NCBI RefSeq assembly: GCF_030812595.1 | Contig: NZ_JAUSSZ010000005.1 | Span: forward strand, 203,512-267,511 | Direction: 5' to 3' | Length of the DNA stretch: 64,000 bases | Source: Arthrobacter bambusae | Lineage (GTDB): Bacteria; Actinomycetota; Actinomycetes; Actinomycetales; Micrococcaceae | Shown here: positions 7,403 through 17,665 of the stretch, piece after piece | Numbering within the stretch: position 1 is the stretch's first letter | Layout: every line of letters begins with the position of its first letter | Notes under the pieces: generated by a model | The model's database searches: none | The model's input: the letters and a program-made list of their open reading frames with translations, nothing else | Told to the model about the DNA's origin: nothing | Made by a program: the position numbers and the translations under genes

Positions 7403-8785
7403 CTATTCGGGGTGGTTCGGATCCACGGCGTTCACCTCGCCGGTAGCGGGCTCGTCGGGAGGTTCCGGGGAGCCCCGGTAGGCGCGCCTCAATTGGACGG
7501 AGGCGCCCGCAACGATCGCCACGAAAAGCCCACCGAAGCCGATGACGACGGCGGCCGGAACCGCCGTGTCGGGCTGCGAAGGCGCCTTCGCCACAGGAAC
7601 TGTGGGATCCGCCAAGGTAGGGGCGGGGGTGCTCGGTTTTGACGTCGGCTGCGGTGTTGGGTGGCTAAGGTCTCCGCGCCGATGCACCCGGATCCATTCG
7701 GCAATGGATCCGACCGGATTGCTCGTCACCTCGGGCACATCGGCTTTCAGGGCCGCCTCGGCGTTGAGGATGCCGTAGCCATAGATGGGGTCCTTGCCAG
7801 GAGCCCCTGCATCCTCGGCCGTGGACACAATCCGGTTAATGACCTGCGGGGCGCTCATATCCGGCCATTTCGAGCGGATCAGCGCCGCGACGCCCGAGAC
7901 AATCGGCGCGGAGCCGGACGTGCCTGCCCAGTCTTGGTAGCTCCCCCCTGGCAGGCCACCCACCAGCCCTTCCGCGGGTGCCGAGACGCCGATGCTGATT
8001 CCCTGGGACGAAGCATCGACGCTGGCGGTGCGGTTCCGGTCGAGTCCTGCCACGGTCAACACACCTGGAATCGTGGCGGGCGCACCCACCTGGATATTTC
8101 CGCCGATCCGGTTGCCCGCCGCGGCCACGATCACCACGTCCTTTTGTTCGGCATAGAGGAACGCCGCGTCCCAGCTTTGGGGCCAATCAGGAGAGGTGCT
8201 GCCGAGTGAAATATTGATGACCTTGGCGCCGTTGTCCACTGCCCACCGGACCGCATCGGGAATTTGTTCCTGGTCCGTCTTGCCCGCGGGATTCGGCGAA
8301 CCGAGCCAAGCGGAAGCGGACAGGATCTGGGCTTCGGGGGCAACGCCGACGATTCCGTCCGGGCCAACACTGGAATCGGGCGACGGAGGAGAAGGAACGG
8401 ACGAAGGACTGGCCGAAGCATGTCCACGCCCTGCCAGGAGGGTCGCGACGAGGGTCCCGTGCTCTGGTTTGGCCCCGATGCTTTTCTGTCCGCCGGGATC
8501 GCCTGCACCGGAAACGTCGGTTCCACCCACCACCGCGCCCTTGAGATCGGGGTGTTGTCCGTCTACCCCGCTGTCGATGATGGCCACCTTCACCCCTGCG
8601 CCCTTGGATACCTGCCAGGCGGCGGTGATGCCGTACTCGTTGAGCCAGTATTCCTTGTCCCGCCAAGAGTCGGCGGATGCTGAGGGCGCAGTGAGCAGGG
8701 CCCCTGCAAGGCTTCCACAAGCCAGCATGGCGGCCAGCGCGGCCGATGCTGTGCGGCGGCGCCAACCGTGTGGCAACGTCATCAA
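7403..8785 (-). CDS. Secreted, membrane-anchored S8 (subtilisin-like) serine peptidase, mycosin-like
   Basis: 460 residues. A signal peptide covers about residues 1-38 (cleavage near SASADS). The catalytic triad is visible: Asp71 in AIIDSGVD, His109 in EHGTLVATLLAG and Ser290 in GTSGSAP, with oxyanion Asn225 in AAAGN. A Ser/Pro-rich loop (about 123-139) and a Pro/Thr-rich linker precede a C-terminal membrane helix (VPAAVVIGFGGLFVAIVAGA) and a charged cytosolic tail. This layout is that of mycosins (MycP) of type VII secretion, but no esx or ecc genes are nearby, so a link to secretion is not supported. Substrate unknown. It lies 31 nt after ppx on the same strand. Confidence 0.85.
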   Translation of the reverse strand: MMTLPHGWRRRTASAALAAMLACGSLAGALLTAPSASADSWRDKEYWLNEYGITAAWQVSKGAGVKVAIIDSGVDGQHPDLKGAVVGGTDVSGAGDPGGQKSIGAKPEHGTLVATLLAGRGHASASPSSVPSPPSPDSSVGPDGIVGVAPEAQILSASAWLGSPNPAGKTDQEQIPDAVRWAVDNGAKVINISLGSTSPDWPQSWDAAFLYAEQKDVVIVAAAGNRIGGNIQVGAPATIPGVLTVAGLDRNRTASVDASSQGISIGVSAPAEGLVGGLPGGSYQDWAGTSGSAPIVSGVAALIRSKWPDMSAPQVINRIVSTAEDAGAPGKDPIYGYGILNAEAALKADVPEVTSNPVGSIAEWIRVHRRGDLSHPTPQPTSKPSTPAPTLADPTVPVAKAPSQPDTAVPAAVVIGFGGLFVAIVAGASVQLRRAYRGSPEPPDEPATGEVNAVDPNHPE

Positions 8786-8816
8786 CGAATACCCATCCCT
8801 ATCGAATACCCATCCC

Positions 8817-9764
8817 CTAGCGGATGCTCAGCGCAATGCCGTCGAGGATGTCGTGTTCGCTGGCAGTGGCAACGGTGATGGTGCCGTCTCCGAGCTCCGC
8901 CAGCCGCTGCAGGATACGGCGCCACACAAGCGCTCCGGCACCGATGACGTCCACCCGGCCCGGATGCATGTAGGGCAACCGTGCCCGCTCTTCGCGGGTC
9001 ATTTGCAACAGGCTGGTCGCGGCATCGGTAATGGTCTCCACGTCCAGGGTTGCGCCGTGGATCAGTGCGGGATCGTACTCGTCAAGGCCCAAAGCATGCG
9101 CAGTGATGGTCGTGATGGTTCCCGCGACCCCAACGACGGCGGTGGCCCGGTCCAGGGGGACCGTGCGGGCTGCGAGGTCGACGGCCGCGTCGACGTCGGC
9201 TTCAGCGGCGGCGACCTCTTCCGGCGTCGGGGGGTCGCTGTGGAGGTGCCGCTCAGTGAGCCGGACGCAGCCGATGTCGACGGACTTGGCAGCGATGACG
9301 CCGTCGGAGTCGCCGAGGACAAACTCCGTGCTTCCGCCACCGAGGTCCACCACCAGCACCGGGTCCTTGCCTCGTGAAGGAAGCACGCTGCTTGCGCCGG
9401 CGAAGGACAGGGCGGCCTCTTCATCGCCGGAAATGACCTCGGGTTCGACGCCGAGCAAGTCGCGGATACCGTCAACGAAAACGTCCCGGTTGCGGGCGTC
9501 GCGGCTGGCGGAAGTCGCGACGAAACGAATGCGACCGGCACCGTGGTGCCGGATCAAATCCGCGTAGTCGCCGGTGGCGGCAAAGGTGCGTTCGAGTGCC
9601 TCGAGCGCGAGTTCGCCTGTCGCGTCTACACCCTGGCCGAGGCGGACCACCCGCATCTCGCGGACAACGTCACGCAACGGAGACGCCGTATCCGTCCCGT
9701 TGGCATCGGCGATCAGGAGTCGGATCGAGTTGGTGCCACAATCGATGGCGGCTACGCGGCTCAT
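8817..9764 (-). CDS. ppx: Ppx/GppA-family exopolyphosphatase
   Basis: Hydrolyses terminal phosphates of polyphosphate and/or pppGpp; cytosolic. At 315 residues it is the short actinobacterial form, with only the two actin-like ASKHA subdomains. Motifs: AAIDCGTNSIRLLI at the N-terminus (phosphate-1), the long SASRDARNRDVF region, and VVDLGGGSTEFVLG (phosphate-2), then VVGVAGTITT. Its ATG overlaps the upstream DUF501 stop (ATGA), so the two are co-translated. The usual order ppx-DUF501-ftsB-eno is kept here. Confidence 0.9.
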   Translation of the reverse strand: MSRVAAIDCGTNSIRLLIADANGTDTASPLRDVVREMRVVRLGQGVDATGELALEALERTFAATGDYADLIRHHGAGRIRFVATSASRDARNRDVFVDGIRDLLGVEPEVISGDEEAALSFAGASSVLPSRGKDPVLVVDLGGGSTEFVLGDSDGVIAAKSVDIGCVRLTERHLHSDPPTPEEVAAAEADVDAAVDLAARTVPLDRATAVVGVAGTITTITAHALGLDEYDPALIHGATLDVETITDAATSLLQMTREERARLPYMHPGRVDVIGAGALVWRRILQRLAELGDGTITVATASEHDILDGIALSIR

Positions 9765-10504
9765 GCGCCGTGCTCCCCTGCGGCTGATTCCGCCGATGCT
9801 TCTGTCGCGTGGGAGGACTTGGACTTACGCACCGGGGCGGGACGGCCCACGATGTCCGGCAGGCCCTGCGGTCCGTGGCGGCTGAGGTCCCTGGACGGGG
9901 CTTCCCCCGCGCTGTCCCACGCGCCGTCGCAATAGCAGCGGTCCGCGGTCCACCATTCGCTGATCGCTTCGATGGCCTCGTCGCCGAGCGGATTGACGCC
10001 CGGTCCGGCCGCCAGGGAATGGCCGACCAACACGTGCAGGCACTTCACGCGGGTAGGCATGCCGCCGGCAGAGACGCCTGCGATCTCGGGGACGTCCCCG
10101 GTACCGGCACGACCGGCAATCTCGTCACGCGCTCGGAGATAGGCTTCGTGGGCGTTCCTGTAAGCCGCAGCCAAAGGCTCCTCCGCGGTGAGCCGTTCGT
10201 TCATCTCATTCATGAGGCCCCCGGCTTCCAACCGCGACACGGCAGCGGTGATGACGGGGTGCGTCAAGTAGAACGTCGTGGGAAAAGGCGTGCCGTTACT
10301 CAGGCGCGGGGCAGTCGCGGCGACCAGCGGGTTGCCGCATACGCAGCGCGCCGGGATTTCGACGACGTCGCGCACCGGCCGTCCAAGCTGGCGGCTGAGG
10401 ATTTCAAGATCGTGTGCTGATGGCGTGCGGGACTCCTGCGATGCAGGTGCCGAGTTGTCTTCCACTGGCGCTGCCATCCTTCCTGCCCTGTTTGGCCGCG
10501 CCAA
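9761..10504 (-). CDS. DUF501-domain protein
   Basis: A conserved actinobacterial protein of unknown function found between ftsB and ppx. Visible features are an N-terminal disordered stretch, then the DUF501 core with LSRQLGRPVRDVVEIPARC, VCGNPLVAAT, FPTTFYLTHP and a C-terminal CYCDGAWD. The Cys pairs (RCVCG and CYC) could bind metal, but this is inference. The frame opens with TTG at 10504; an in-frame ATG at 10477 (MAAPVEDN) is an alternative, and the AGGAAGG just before it is too close to serve as its ribosome site. A basic, Glu/Ala-rich tail follows the core. Confidence 0.8.
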   Translation of the reverse strand: MARPNRAGRMAAPVEDNSAPASQESRTPSAHDLEILSRQLGRPVRDVVEIPARCVCGNPLVAATAPRLSNGTPFPTTFYLTHPVITAAVSRLEAGGLMNEMNERLTAEEPLAAAYRNAHEAYLRARDEIAGRAGTGDVPEIAGVSAGGMPTRVKCLHVLVGHSLAAGPGVNPLGDEAIEAISEWWTADRCYCDGAWDSAGEAPSRDLSRHGPQGLPDIVGRPAPVRKSKSSHATEASAESAAGEHGA

Positions 10505-10533
10505 TCAAGGCGCGACGGCGGCGGGCACCGCGT

Positions 10534-11271
10534 CTAGTCTGTTGCCGAGCGCCTGATGGATTCCCACAGGCCATCCACCCATGGCAGATTGGACGGGCTT
10601 CCGGAAGCTCCTGAACTGGTGCTCCCACCCGGCGTGCCGGCGGGAACATCTCCGCCAAACACCCAGTAGCCTGCTTCACCCGGCATAACCATGTTAATGC
10701 GGTCCCGGGCTTGTTGTTTCACGTAGTTGGGGTCCTGCCACCGCGTGATCTGTTTCTGGAGGCTCGCCTGCTCGGCCTGCTTGCTCGCGATATCGGCTTC
10801 CAGACCGGAGATTTCCGCCTTTTTCTCCAACCAGATCTTGACCGTGGGTGCGAGCATGATGGTGATCGCGATCATCACCACGGCGAGGGCAAGCATGCGC
10901 CCGGAGAACGCCTTCGCCGGCACGGGGCGCGCGCCGTGATCCTTGTCCACGTGGGTGGAGCCTGCGCCGGACGTTTTGTTGGATGCCTTGCCGATGACCG
11001 GGGCGTTGCCTGGTCCGCCCGGAAGCGAACGTCCCGGTTTCGCGGCGGAACCAGCCTTTGGACCGGGCTGACCCTGGTTTTGGGTACTGCCTGCGGCCCT
11101 GGCATCGGACGACGTCCTGGACCCGGCGTGAACCGGGGACTCTTGCTGGGCAGCGGTTGCCTTGCGGGACTCGCCGAAGTCGGCGCGAATAACGTGGCCG
11201 CCGTCGGGGTTCTTTTGGGGCGACCGGCCCAGGGCATCTGCCCGGGGGACCTTGGGGCGGCGGGTTGCCAT
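10534..11271 (-). CDS. ftsB: FtsB/DivIC-like septum formation initiator protein
   Basis: Bitopic cell-division protein of the FtsQLB complex. 245 residues: a long disordered cytosolic N-terminus of about 120 residues rich in Gly/Ser/Pro/Lys, one membrane helix (MLALAVVMIAITIMLAPTV), a coiled coil (KKAEISGLEADIASKQAEQA), and the family block DPNYVKQQARDRINMVMPGE followed by YWVFGG. The long N-terminus is common in actinobacteria and longer than in E. coli. It lies after eno with a terminator between them and 30 nt before DUF501, so it probably has its own promoter near 11,280-11,370. Confidence 0.87.
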   Translation of the reverse strand: MATRRPKVPRADALGRSPQKNPDGGHVIRADFGESRKATAAQQESPVHAGSRTSSDARAAGSTQNQGQPGPKAGSAAKPGRSLPGGPGNAPVIGKASNKTSGAGSTHVDKDHGARPVPAKAFSGRMLALAVVMIAITIMLAPTVKIWLEKKAEISGLEADIASKQAEQASLQKQITRWQDPNYVKQQARDRINMVMPGEAGYWVFGGDVPAGTPGGSTSSGASGSPSNLPWVDGLWESIRRSATD

Positions 11272-11373
11272 GACACTCCTGTAATGCCTGGTGCTTGCCT
11301 GGCGGGTTGCTGCGCGTTATGTGCCTCACGGAGCATGCGGTTGCCGAAGTGCTCGCACATTTCGTTAAACAGA

Positions 11374-11409
11374 ACCGGTGGCTATGGTCTTTCCACCATA
11401 GCCACCGGT
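11374..11409 (-). terminator. Terminator of eno
   Basis: Perfect 15-bp stem (11374-11388 with 11395-11409), 6-nt loop, 19 nt after the eno stop, followed on the minus strand by TCTGTTTAAC. Strong intrinsic terminator. Confidence 0.85.
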
Positions 11410-11427
11410 CAGCTGTTTCAGCGGGTA

Positions 11428-12801
<1,374 letters not shown>

Positions 12802-13536
12802 TTACGGAACGGCGTCGGAGCCATCACTTTTTGTTCCTTCGTCGCCGCGGCCCTGGTAGCGGCGGACCGCGCCGCGCAAGGCCCTTTCGGCGTCGAAGCC
12901 TTTCTCCCGCGAGCCCGCGACGACGGCAAGCAGCAAGTCTCCAAGCGCAGTTTCGGAGTCGGGAACCGCCACAGCGGCAACAGGCGGGCCGCTGCGTTCC
13001 GGGGCGCCCGAGCGTTTCGCGCGCTCGGCACGGTCAAGCGACTTTTGCGCCAAGGCGAGGGCAGGAAGGTGGGGTGGTATTCCTTCGAAGGGATCGGTGC
13101 GTTCTGGCTTTTCCGCCTTCTTCACGGCATCCCATTTTTCGACGATCTCCTCCACGGTGGCCGGGAAGGAAGCCTGCAAGGATCCGTCCGGCCTGAAGAC
13201 ATGGGGGTTGCGCCGCACCATTTTCTCCGTGATGGTGCGGGCGACGTCGTCGAAAGTGAACTGTCCACGTTCCTCGGCGAGCCGGGCGTGCAGCACCACT
13301 TGCAGCAGCACGTCGCCCAGCTCGCCGCGGAGTTCGTCGGCAGTATCGGTACCGGACGCGCCGGCTTCGATCGAGTCGACCACTTCGTAGGCTTCCTCGA
13401 TCAGGTACTCGACGAGGGATTCGTGCGTCAGAGCCCCCATCCACGGACAGTGCTCGCGCAGGGAGGCGATTGTTTGCAGCAGCTCCCCCACTTGGCAAGC
13501 CCGGGCCGGGACCCTCTCAGGAGTTTGCTCAGGCAA
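12802..13536 (-). CDS. mazG: MazG-family nucleoside triphosphate pyrophosphohydrolase
   Basis: House-cleaning enzyme that hydrolyses (d)NTPs to monophosphates and pyrophosphate. The MazG core is clear: HCPWMGALTHESLVEYLIEE, then EAYEVVDSIE and ELRGELGDVLLQVVLHARLAEE, where the EExxE and ExxD residues bind Mg. The C-terminal half is shorter than in two-domain MazG, ending ALRGAVRRYQGRGDEG. Start is uncertain: TTG 13536 overlaps the add stop by 8 nt, and GTG 13491 is another option; neither has a clear ribosome site. The frame continues to 13629, but that part only reads add in another phase. Confidence 0.85.
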   Translation of the reverse strand: MPEQTPERVPARACQVGELLQTIASLREHCPWMGALTHESLVEYLIEEAYEVVDSIEAGASGTDTADELRGELGDVLLQVVLHARLAEERGQFTFDDVARTITEKMVRRNPHVFRPDGSLQASFPATVEEIVEKWDAVKKAEKPERTDPFEGIPPHLPALALAQKSLDRAERAKRSGAPERSGPPVAAVAVPDSETALGDLLLAVVAGSREKGFDAERALRGAVRRYQGRGDEGTKSDGSDAVP

Positions 13537-14683
13537 GGTTGGCGTAGGCGTCGTTGATGTACTCCACCAGCGCTTCTTTTTCGTCCAGCGGCAAGAACGA
13601 CGACTCGGCGGCGTTGAGGGTGAGTTCAAGGAGATCGTCGAGATCGTAGTCGAAGGTCTCCACGAGGAGCTCGAACTCGTCGGTGAGCGTCACGCCGCTC
13701 ATGAGCCGGTTGTCCGTGTTGATGGTGACGTTGAAGCCCAACTGGTAGAGCATGTCCAGCGGGTGGTTCTCGATGCCTTCGCCGAAGTTCGCGATGGCAC
13801 CGGTCTGCAGGTTGGACGACGGGCAGATTTCCAGCGCGATTCCGCGATCACGGACCCAGCCTGCCACCTCACCCAACGTGACCATGCCAATGGTGTCCTC
13901 GGCGGCGTCGTCCGCTTCTTCGCCCTCGGCATCTTCGAACTCAACGGTGATGTCTTCCGCGATACGGACGCCGTGGCCCAAGCGTAGGGCGCGGCCGTCC
14001 ACAAGGGCGGACTGGATGCTTTCGAGGCCTGCCGCTTCGCCGGCGTGCACGGTAGCCGGGAAATTGTGCTCCGCCAGGTAGGTGAAGGCGTCCTTGAAAC
14101 GGGAAGGCAGGAAGCCGTCCTCGGCTCCGGCGATGTCGAAGCCGACAGCTCCGTTGTAGCGGTGGCGCACTGCGAGCTCGGCGATTTCCTGGCCGCGGTC
14201 CGCATGGCGCATTGCCGTGATGAGCTGGCCCACCTGGATCTGGCGTCCGGACTCCTCAACGGCGTCGACGCCGGCGTCGAGCCCTTCCTGGACCGCGTCC
14301 ACGACCTCGTCGAGGGTCAGGCCGTTCCGCAGGTGCTGCTCGGGTGCCCAACGGATCTCGCCGTACACGACGCCGTCCTCAGCCAGGTCCTCAACGAACT
14401 CCTTGGCGACCCGCGCCAGGCCTTCCTTGGTTTGCATGACAGCAATCGTGTGGTCAAAGGTTTCGAGGTATCGGACCAAAGAGCCGGAGTCTGCGGACTC
14501 ACGGAACCACTGGCCGAGCGCTACGGGATCCGTGGAAGGCAAGGCGTGGCCGACGGCCTCCGCCAGCTCGATGATCGTGGCCGGGCGCAGTCCCCCGTCC
14601 AGATGGTCGTGAAGGGAAACCTTCGGCAGGCTCTTCAGGTCGAAGTCAAGGGCAGGGGCGGCATCAACAATGGGGTCAGTCAC
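13529..14683 (-). CDS. add: Adenosine deaminase
   Basis: Deaminates adenosine and deoxyadenosine to inosine in purine salvage; cytosolic zinc enzyme. 384 residues. Zinc and catalytic residues: HDHLDGG near residue 25 (two His), HAGEAAG (His-Ala-Gly-Glu), LGHGVRI, and NTDNRLMSG (the last Asp pair). An acidic insert rich in Asp and Glu lies near residue 255. The start is GTG 14683; TAGAGT ends 6 nt before it and no Shine-Dalgarno is seen, so a leaderless mRNA from a promoter in the 28-nt gap after dedA is likely. It fits the nearby nucleoside importer, cdd and deoA. Confidence 0.95.
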   Translation of the reverse strand: MTDPIVDAAPALDFDLKSLPKVSLHDHLDGGLRPATIIELAEAVGHALPSTDPVALGQWFRESADSGSLVRYLETFDHTIAVMQTKEGLARVAKEFVEDLAEDGVVYGEIRWAPEQHLRNGLTLDEVVDAVQEGLDAGVDAVEESGRQIQVGQLITAMRHADRGQEIAELAVRHRYNGAVGFDIAGAEDGFLPSRFKDAFTYLAEHNFPATVHAGEAAGLESIQSALVDGRALRLGHGVRIAEDITVEFEDAEGEEADDAAEDTIGMVTLGEVAGWVRDRGIALEICPSSNLQTGAIANFGEGIENHPLDMLYQLGFNVTINTDNRLMSGVTLTDEFELLVETFDYDLDDLLELTLNAAESSFLPLDEKEALVEYINDAYANLA

Positions 14684-14711
14684 GTCTCAACTCTAGGGGG
14701 ACGGAAGAAGC

Positions 14712-15419
14712 TTAGCCAGCAGGGTTTGTGCGGTCGACGCCGGCCGTTGCGTTAACTGCGGTGCCCGCGTCTGCTGCGGCTGCTTCGGTGGAAGCTGCGT
14801 GCTTCTTTTCTGCGTCCTTCTTTTCAAGGTGTTTGTGCCACCAACGCAGGGAGTGGTCCACAATGACGCCGAGTACCACGGCGAACGCCACGGCAATCCC
14901 CACGCCAAGGAGCGGGTTGTTATGGACCCAGTGGCCGGCCAGCGATCCGACGCCGATGGAATAGCCCACCCAGGTGAAGCAGGCGAAGGCATCCAGGAAG
15001 AAGAAGGTCCTGTGGCGGAAGCCAGTCTGTCCGGCGACGTAGTTCACCGCCACGCGGCCCCAAGGGATATACCGTGCGGTGAAGATCAGCACCGCGCCGC
15101 GCCTGTCCAGCTCGTAGTGGGCCCAGGCGAACATTTTCTGGACTTTCGGCTTCCGCATCCACTTCCAGCGATCCAAGCCGATCTTGCGGCCCAGCATGTA
15201 GGCCATGTTGTCGCCGGCCATGGCCCCGACCAGCGCAGTAACGCCGAGGAGCCACAAGTTGGGCTCGCCCCGGTGCATCGCCAGGGCCGAGAGACCTACG
15301 ATTGCGGTCTCACTGGGAAGGATCGTGGCAAAGCCATCGATGAAAAAGAAAACCAGGAGCACCGGGTAGATCCACGGCTGCCCGGCAGCATGCTCGAGCA
15401 TGTGGTTCATGAATTCCAC
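14712..15419 (-). CDS. DedA-family membrane protein (first of tandem pair)
   Basis: DedA/SNARE-associated-type membrane protein, about 235 residues. Members of this family act in envelope homeostasis, and some flip undecaprenyl phosphate or phospholipids. Motifs: FFFIDGFATILPSE near the N-terminus (reentrant loop with Glu), GDNMAYMLGRKIG, FTARYIPWGRVAVNYVAG (Arg-Pro-Gly region) and FFFLDAFACFTWVGYSIGVG. The C-terminal tail is charged and Ala-rich. GTG 15419 has GAGGAG 10 nt upstream; TTG 15437 and ATG 15410 are alternatives. It is paralogous to the next gene upstream (15629-16288). Confidence 0.87.
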   Translation of the reverse strand: MEFMNHMLEHAAGQPWIYPVLLVFFFIDGFATILPSETAIVGLSALAMHRGEPNLWLLGVTALVGAMAGDNMAYMLGRKIGLDRWKWMRKPKVQKMFAWAHYELDRRGAVLIFTARYIPWGRVAVNYVAGQTGFRHRTFFFLDAFACFTWVGYSIGVGSLAGHWVHNNPLLGVGIAVAFAVVLGVIVDHSLRWWHKHLEKKDAEKKHAASTEAAAADAGTAVNATAGVDRTNPAG

Positions 15420-15628
15420 GCAGGCATTGCTCCTCAAGGAAAGTCACGCGGTTGCGTGACACAGATCGCTAACCAGTGTCCCACGGCCGGGGCATCGTCC
15501 GCTACGCCCGGCTACGGGATGTACATAAGTTAAGGCTAACCCGCAAGTCACACCCGGGGCGTCTTCCCGTGGGGGGATCTTCCGGATCCGATCGGGTCAT
15601 TCCGAGGGAGGAAGGCAGCGCCACCCTG

Positions 15629-16288
15629 CTACAGGACGGCTTCCTCTTCAGGCTCCCCGGATTCCTCCTCCTCTTGGATGGCAGCGGTGGCGGGTGTGGT
15701 CCCGCGGACCTTACTGATGATCCGGTCCACGATGATTCCCAGGATGACGGCCGCGACGATAGCGATGATCGCTCCCAGCAGGTGGTTGTGCTCGAACCAT
15801 TGGCCGAAGAACAATCCGATGGCCACCGAGTAACCGGCCCACAGAATGGCAGACATGGCGGTCAGCGCCACAAACACACCCTGCGGGAAACGGGTCGCAC
15901 CCGCCGTGAGGTTGACCGCCACGCGGCCTATCGGGATGAACCGGGCCACCATGATCAACGACGCTGCCCGCCGTCGTAGTTCCCGCCCGGCCCAAGCGAA
16001 GGCAGCCTGCATCCGGTGCGAACGCATCCACCGCCAGCGGCGAACACCTATCCTGCGGCCGATCATGTAGGCGATGTTGTCGCCCGTGAAGGCTCCGAGC
16101 GCGCCCACCAGGAACAGGAGCCACGCGTGAGGAGTCCCCGCGGTCGCTGAGATGGCCGCGAGTCCTACCACCACCGATTCGCTGGGAATCGGCGGGAAGA
16201 AACCATCAATCACGCAGCAGGCAAACACCAGAAGCAAGACCCAAGGCTGCCCGGCTGCGGCGAGGATGAATTCGTTGACGGCCTGCAC
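15629..16288 (-). CDS. DedA-family membrane protein (second of tandem pair)
   Basis: 219 residues from GTG 16288, which has TTAGGAAG directly upstream; the frame extends to 16330, but that part lies inside a terminator-like hairpin. Same motifs as its neighbour: CCVIDGFFPPIPSE, GDNIAYMIGRRIG, MVARFIPIGRVAVNLTAG and ILWAGYSVAIG. The Pro-Gly-type loop FFPPIPSE is closer to the family norm than the ATILPSE of its neighbour. The C-terminal tail is very acidic (EEEESGEPEEEA). A tandem duplication that later diverged is likely. Confidence 0.88.
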   Translation of the reverse strand: MQAVNEFILAAAGQPWVLLLVFACCVIDGFFPPIPSESVVVGLAAISATAGTPHAWLLFLVGALGAFTGDNIAYMIGRRIGVRRWRWMRSHRMQAAFAWAGRELRRRAASLIMVARFIPIGRVAVNLTAGATRFPQGVFVALTAMSAILWAGYSVAIGLFFGQWFEHNHLLGAIIAIVAAVILGIIVDRIISKVRGTTPATAAIQEEEESGEPEEEAVL

Positions 16289-16318
16289 GGTCTTCCTAAC
16301 GAATGGCCGGTGGGATTC

Positions 16319-16346
16319 TCTCCCGGGCACCCCCGTGCCCGGGAGA
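16319..16346 (-). terminator. Hairpin after deoA
   Basis: Perfect 12-bp stem (16319-16330 with 16335-16346) with a CCCC loop, 9 nt after the deoA stop. No T-run. It marks the end of the nucleoside uptake operon and argues against the longer start for the downstream dedA gene. Confidence 0.65.
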
Positions 16347-16354
16347 ACGGCAAG

Positions 16355-17665
16355 CTAGGAGATCCGGTCGATGATGAGTTGTTGAGCCGGCCGTGAGCCT
16401 TCCGGCGCGATGAGCACGGCCCCTTCCAAGGCTTCCTTTGCCCTTTCGAACTTCTCGGGGGTGTCGCTCAGAAGGGTCATGAGTGGCTCCCCCGCCCGGA
16501 CCAGGGCACCCGGCTTGGCATGCATCCGTACTCCTGCTCCGGCCTGCACGGCGTCTTCCTTCCGTGCCCGTCCGGCGCCGAGGCGCCAGGCAGCCACGCC
16601 CACGGAAAAAGCGTCGAGCTCCATCAGGACGCCGTCGGCCGGAGCCGGGATCACCTCGGATTCCTTGGCCACGGGAAGGGCGGCGCGCGGGTCGCCGCCC
16701 TGTGCTTCGATCATGCGGTTCCAGACGTCCATTGCGCGGCCGTCCTTGAGTGCGGCGGCGGGGTCGGCGTCGTGCACTCCTGCGCAAGCGAGCATTTCCT
16801 CGGCGAGCCTGACGGTCAACTCGACGACGTCTTCCGGACCGCCGCCCGCCAGCACCTCCACCGATTCCTCCACCTCGATGGCGTTTCCCGCGGTCAGGCC
16901 CAAGGGCGTGCTCATGTTGGTCAGGAGAGCCACCGTATTGACGCCCGCATCCTTGCCCAGGGCCACCATGGTTTCGGCCAGTTCACGGGCACGGGCTTCG
17001 TCCTTCATGAACGCCCCGGAGCCCACCTTCACGTCAAGCACCAGCGAGCCCGTGCCTTCGGCGATCTTTTTGCTCATGATGGACGAGGCGATCAGGGGAA
17101 TCGCTTCGACCGTGCCCGTCACGTCGCGCAGGGCATAGAGCTTCTTGTCCGCCGGAGCCAAACCCGCGCCGGCGGCGCAGATGACAGCACCCACGTCTTG
17201 GAGCTGGGCAAGGATTTCCTCATTGCTCAAGTTCGCCCGCCACCCGGGAATTGCCTCGAGCTTGTCGAGAGTACCGCCCGTGTGCCCCAGTCCCCTGCCG
17301 GAAAGCTGGGGAACCGCCACTCCGAAGACCGCCACCAGCGGCGCCAGCGGAAGGGTAATTTTATCGCCTACGCCCCCGGTGGAATGTTTGTCGGTGGTGG
17401 CTTTCACGCCGCCGTCGGGACGCCGGAGGCTGGAGAAGTCCATCCGCTCGCCCGAGGCGATCATCGCCTCGGTCCAGTGCGAGATCTCGGCTCGGTCCAT
17501 CCCGTTGAGCAAGATGGCCATGTTCAGTGCCGCCATCTGCTCATCGGCAATGACGCCGCGGGTGTAGGCATCGATCGTCCACGCAATCTGTTCCGGGCTC
17601 AAGGTGCCCTTGTCCCGCTTGATGCTGATGATCTGGACGGCGTCGTACGCTTCAGTCTGTGTCAC
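16355..17665 (-). CDS. deoA: Thymidine/pyrimidine-nucleoside phosphorylase
   Basis: Splits (deoxy)thymidine or uridine with phosphate to base and (deoxy)ribose-1-phosphate. 436 residues with the three-domain family layout: KRDKGTLSPEQIAWTIDAY, the signature SGRGLGHTGGTLDKLEAIPG near residue 122, KHSTGGVGDKITLPLAPLVA (phosphate loop) and the C-terminal barrel VRMHAKPGALVRAGEPLMTL. GTG 17665 overlaps the cdd stop (GTGA), so it is co-translated with cdd. Preference for thymidine over uridine cannot be told by eye. Confidence 0.95.
   Translation of the reverse strand: MTQTEAYDAVQIISIKRDKGTLSPEQIAWTIDAYTRGVIADEQMAALNMAILLNGMDRAEISHWTEAMIASGERMDFSSLRRPDGGVKATTDKHSTGGVGDKITLPLAPLVAVFGVAVPQLSGRGLGHTGGTLDKLEAIPGWRANLSNEEILAQLQDVGAVICAAGAGLAPADKKLYALRDVTGTVEAIPLIASSIMSKKIAEGTGSLVLDVKVGSGAFMKDEARARELAETMVALGKDAGVNTVALLTNMSTPLGLTAGNAIEVEESVEVLAGGGPEDVVELTVRLAEEMLACAGVHDADPAAALKDGRAMDVWNRMIEAQGGDPRAALPVAKESEVIPAPADGVLMELDAFSVGVAAWRLGAGRARKEDAVQAGAGVRMHAKPGALVRAGEPLMTLLSDTPEKFERAKEALEGAVLIAPEGSRPAQQLIIDRIS

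Noticed and set aside
5717..7642. 641-residue plus-strand frame opposite ndh
   Set aside because: Shadow of ndh and the S8 peptidase gene, and its start lies inside the tRNA.
7403..8785. Type VII secretion locus based on the mycosin-like peptidase
   Set aside because: No EccB-E, EsxA/B or PPE-like genes lie in the window.
16289..16330. Longer N-terminus for the second dedA gene
   Set aside because: It would be encoded in the hairpin after deoA, and the GTG at 16288 has a better ribosome site.
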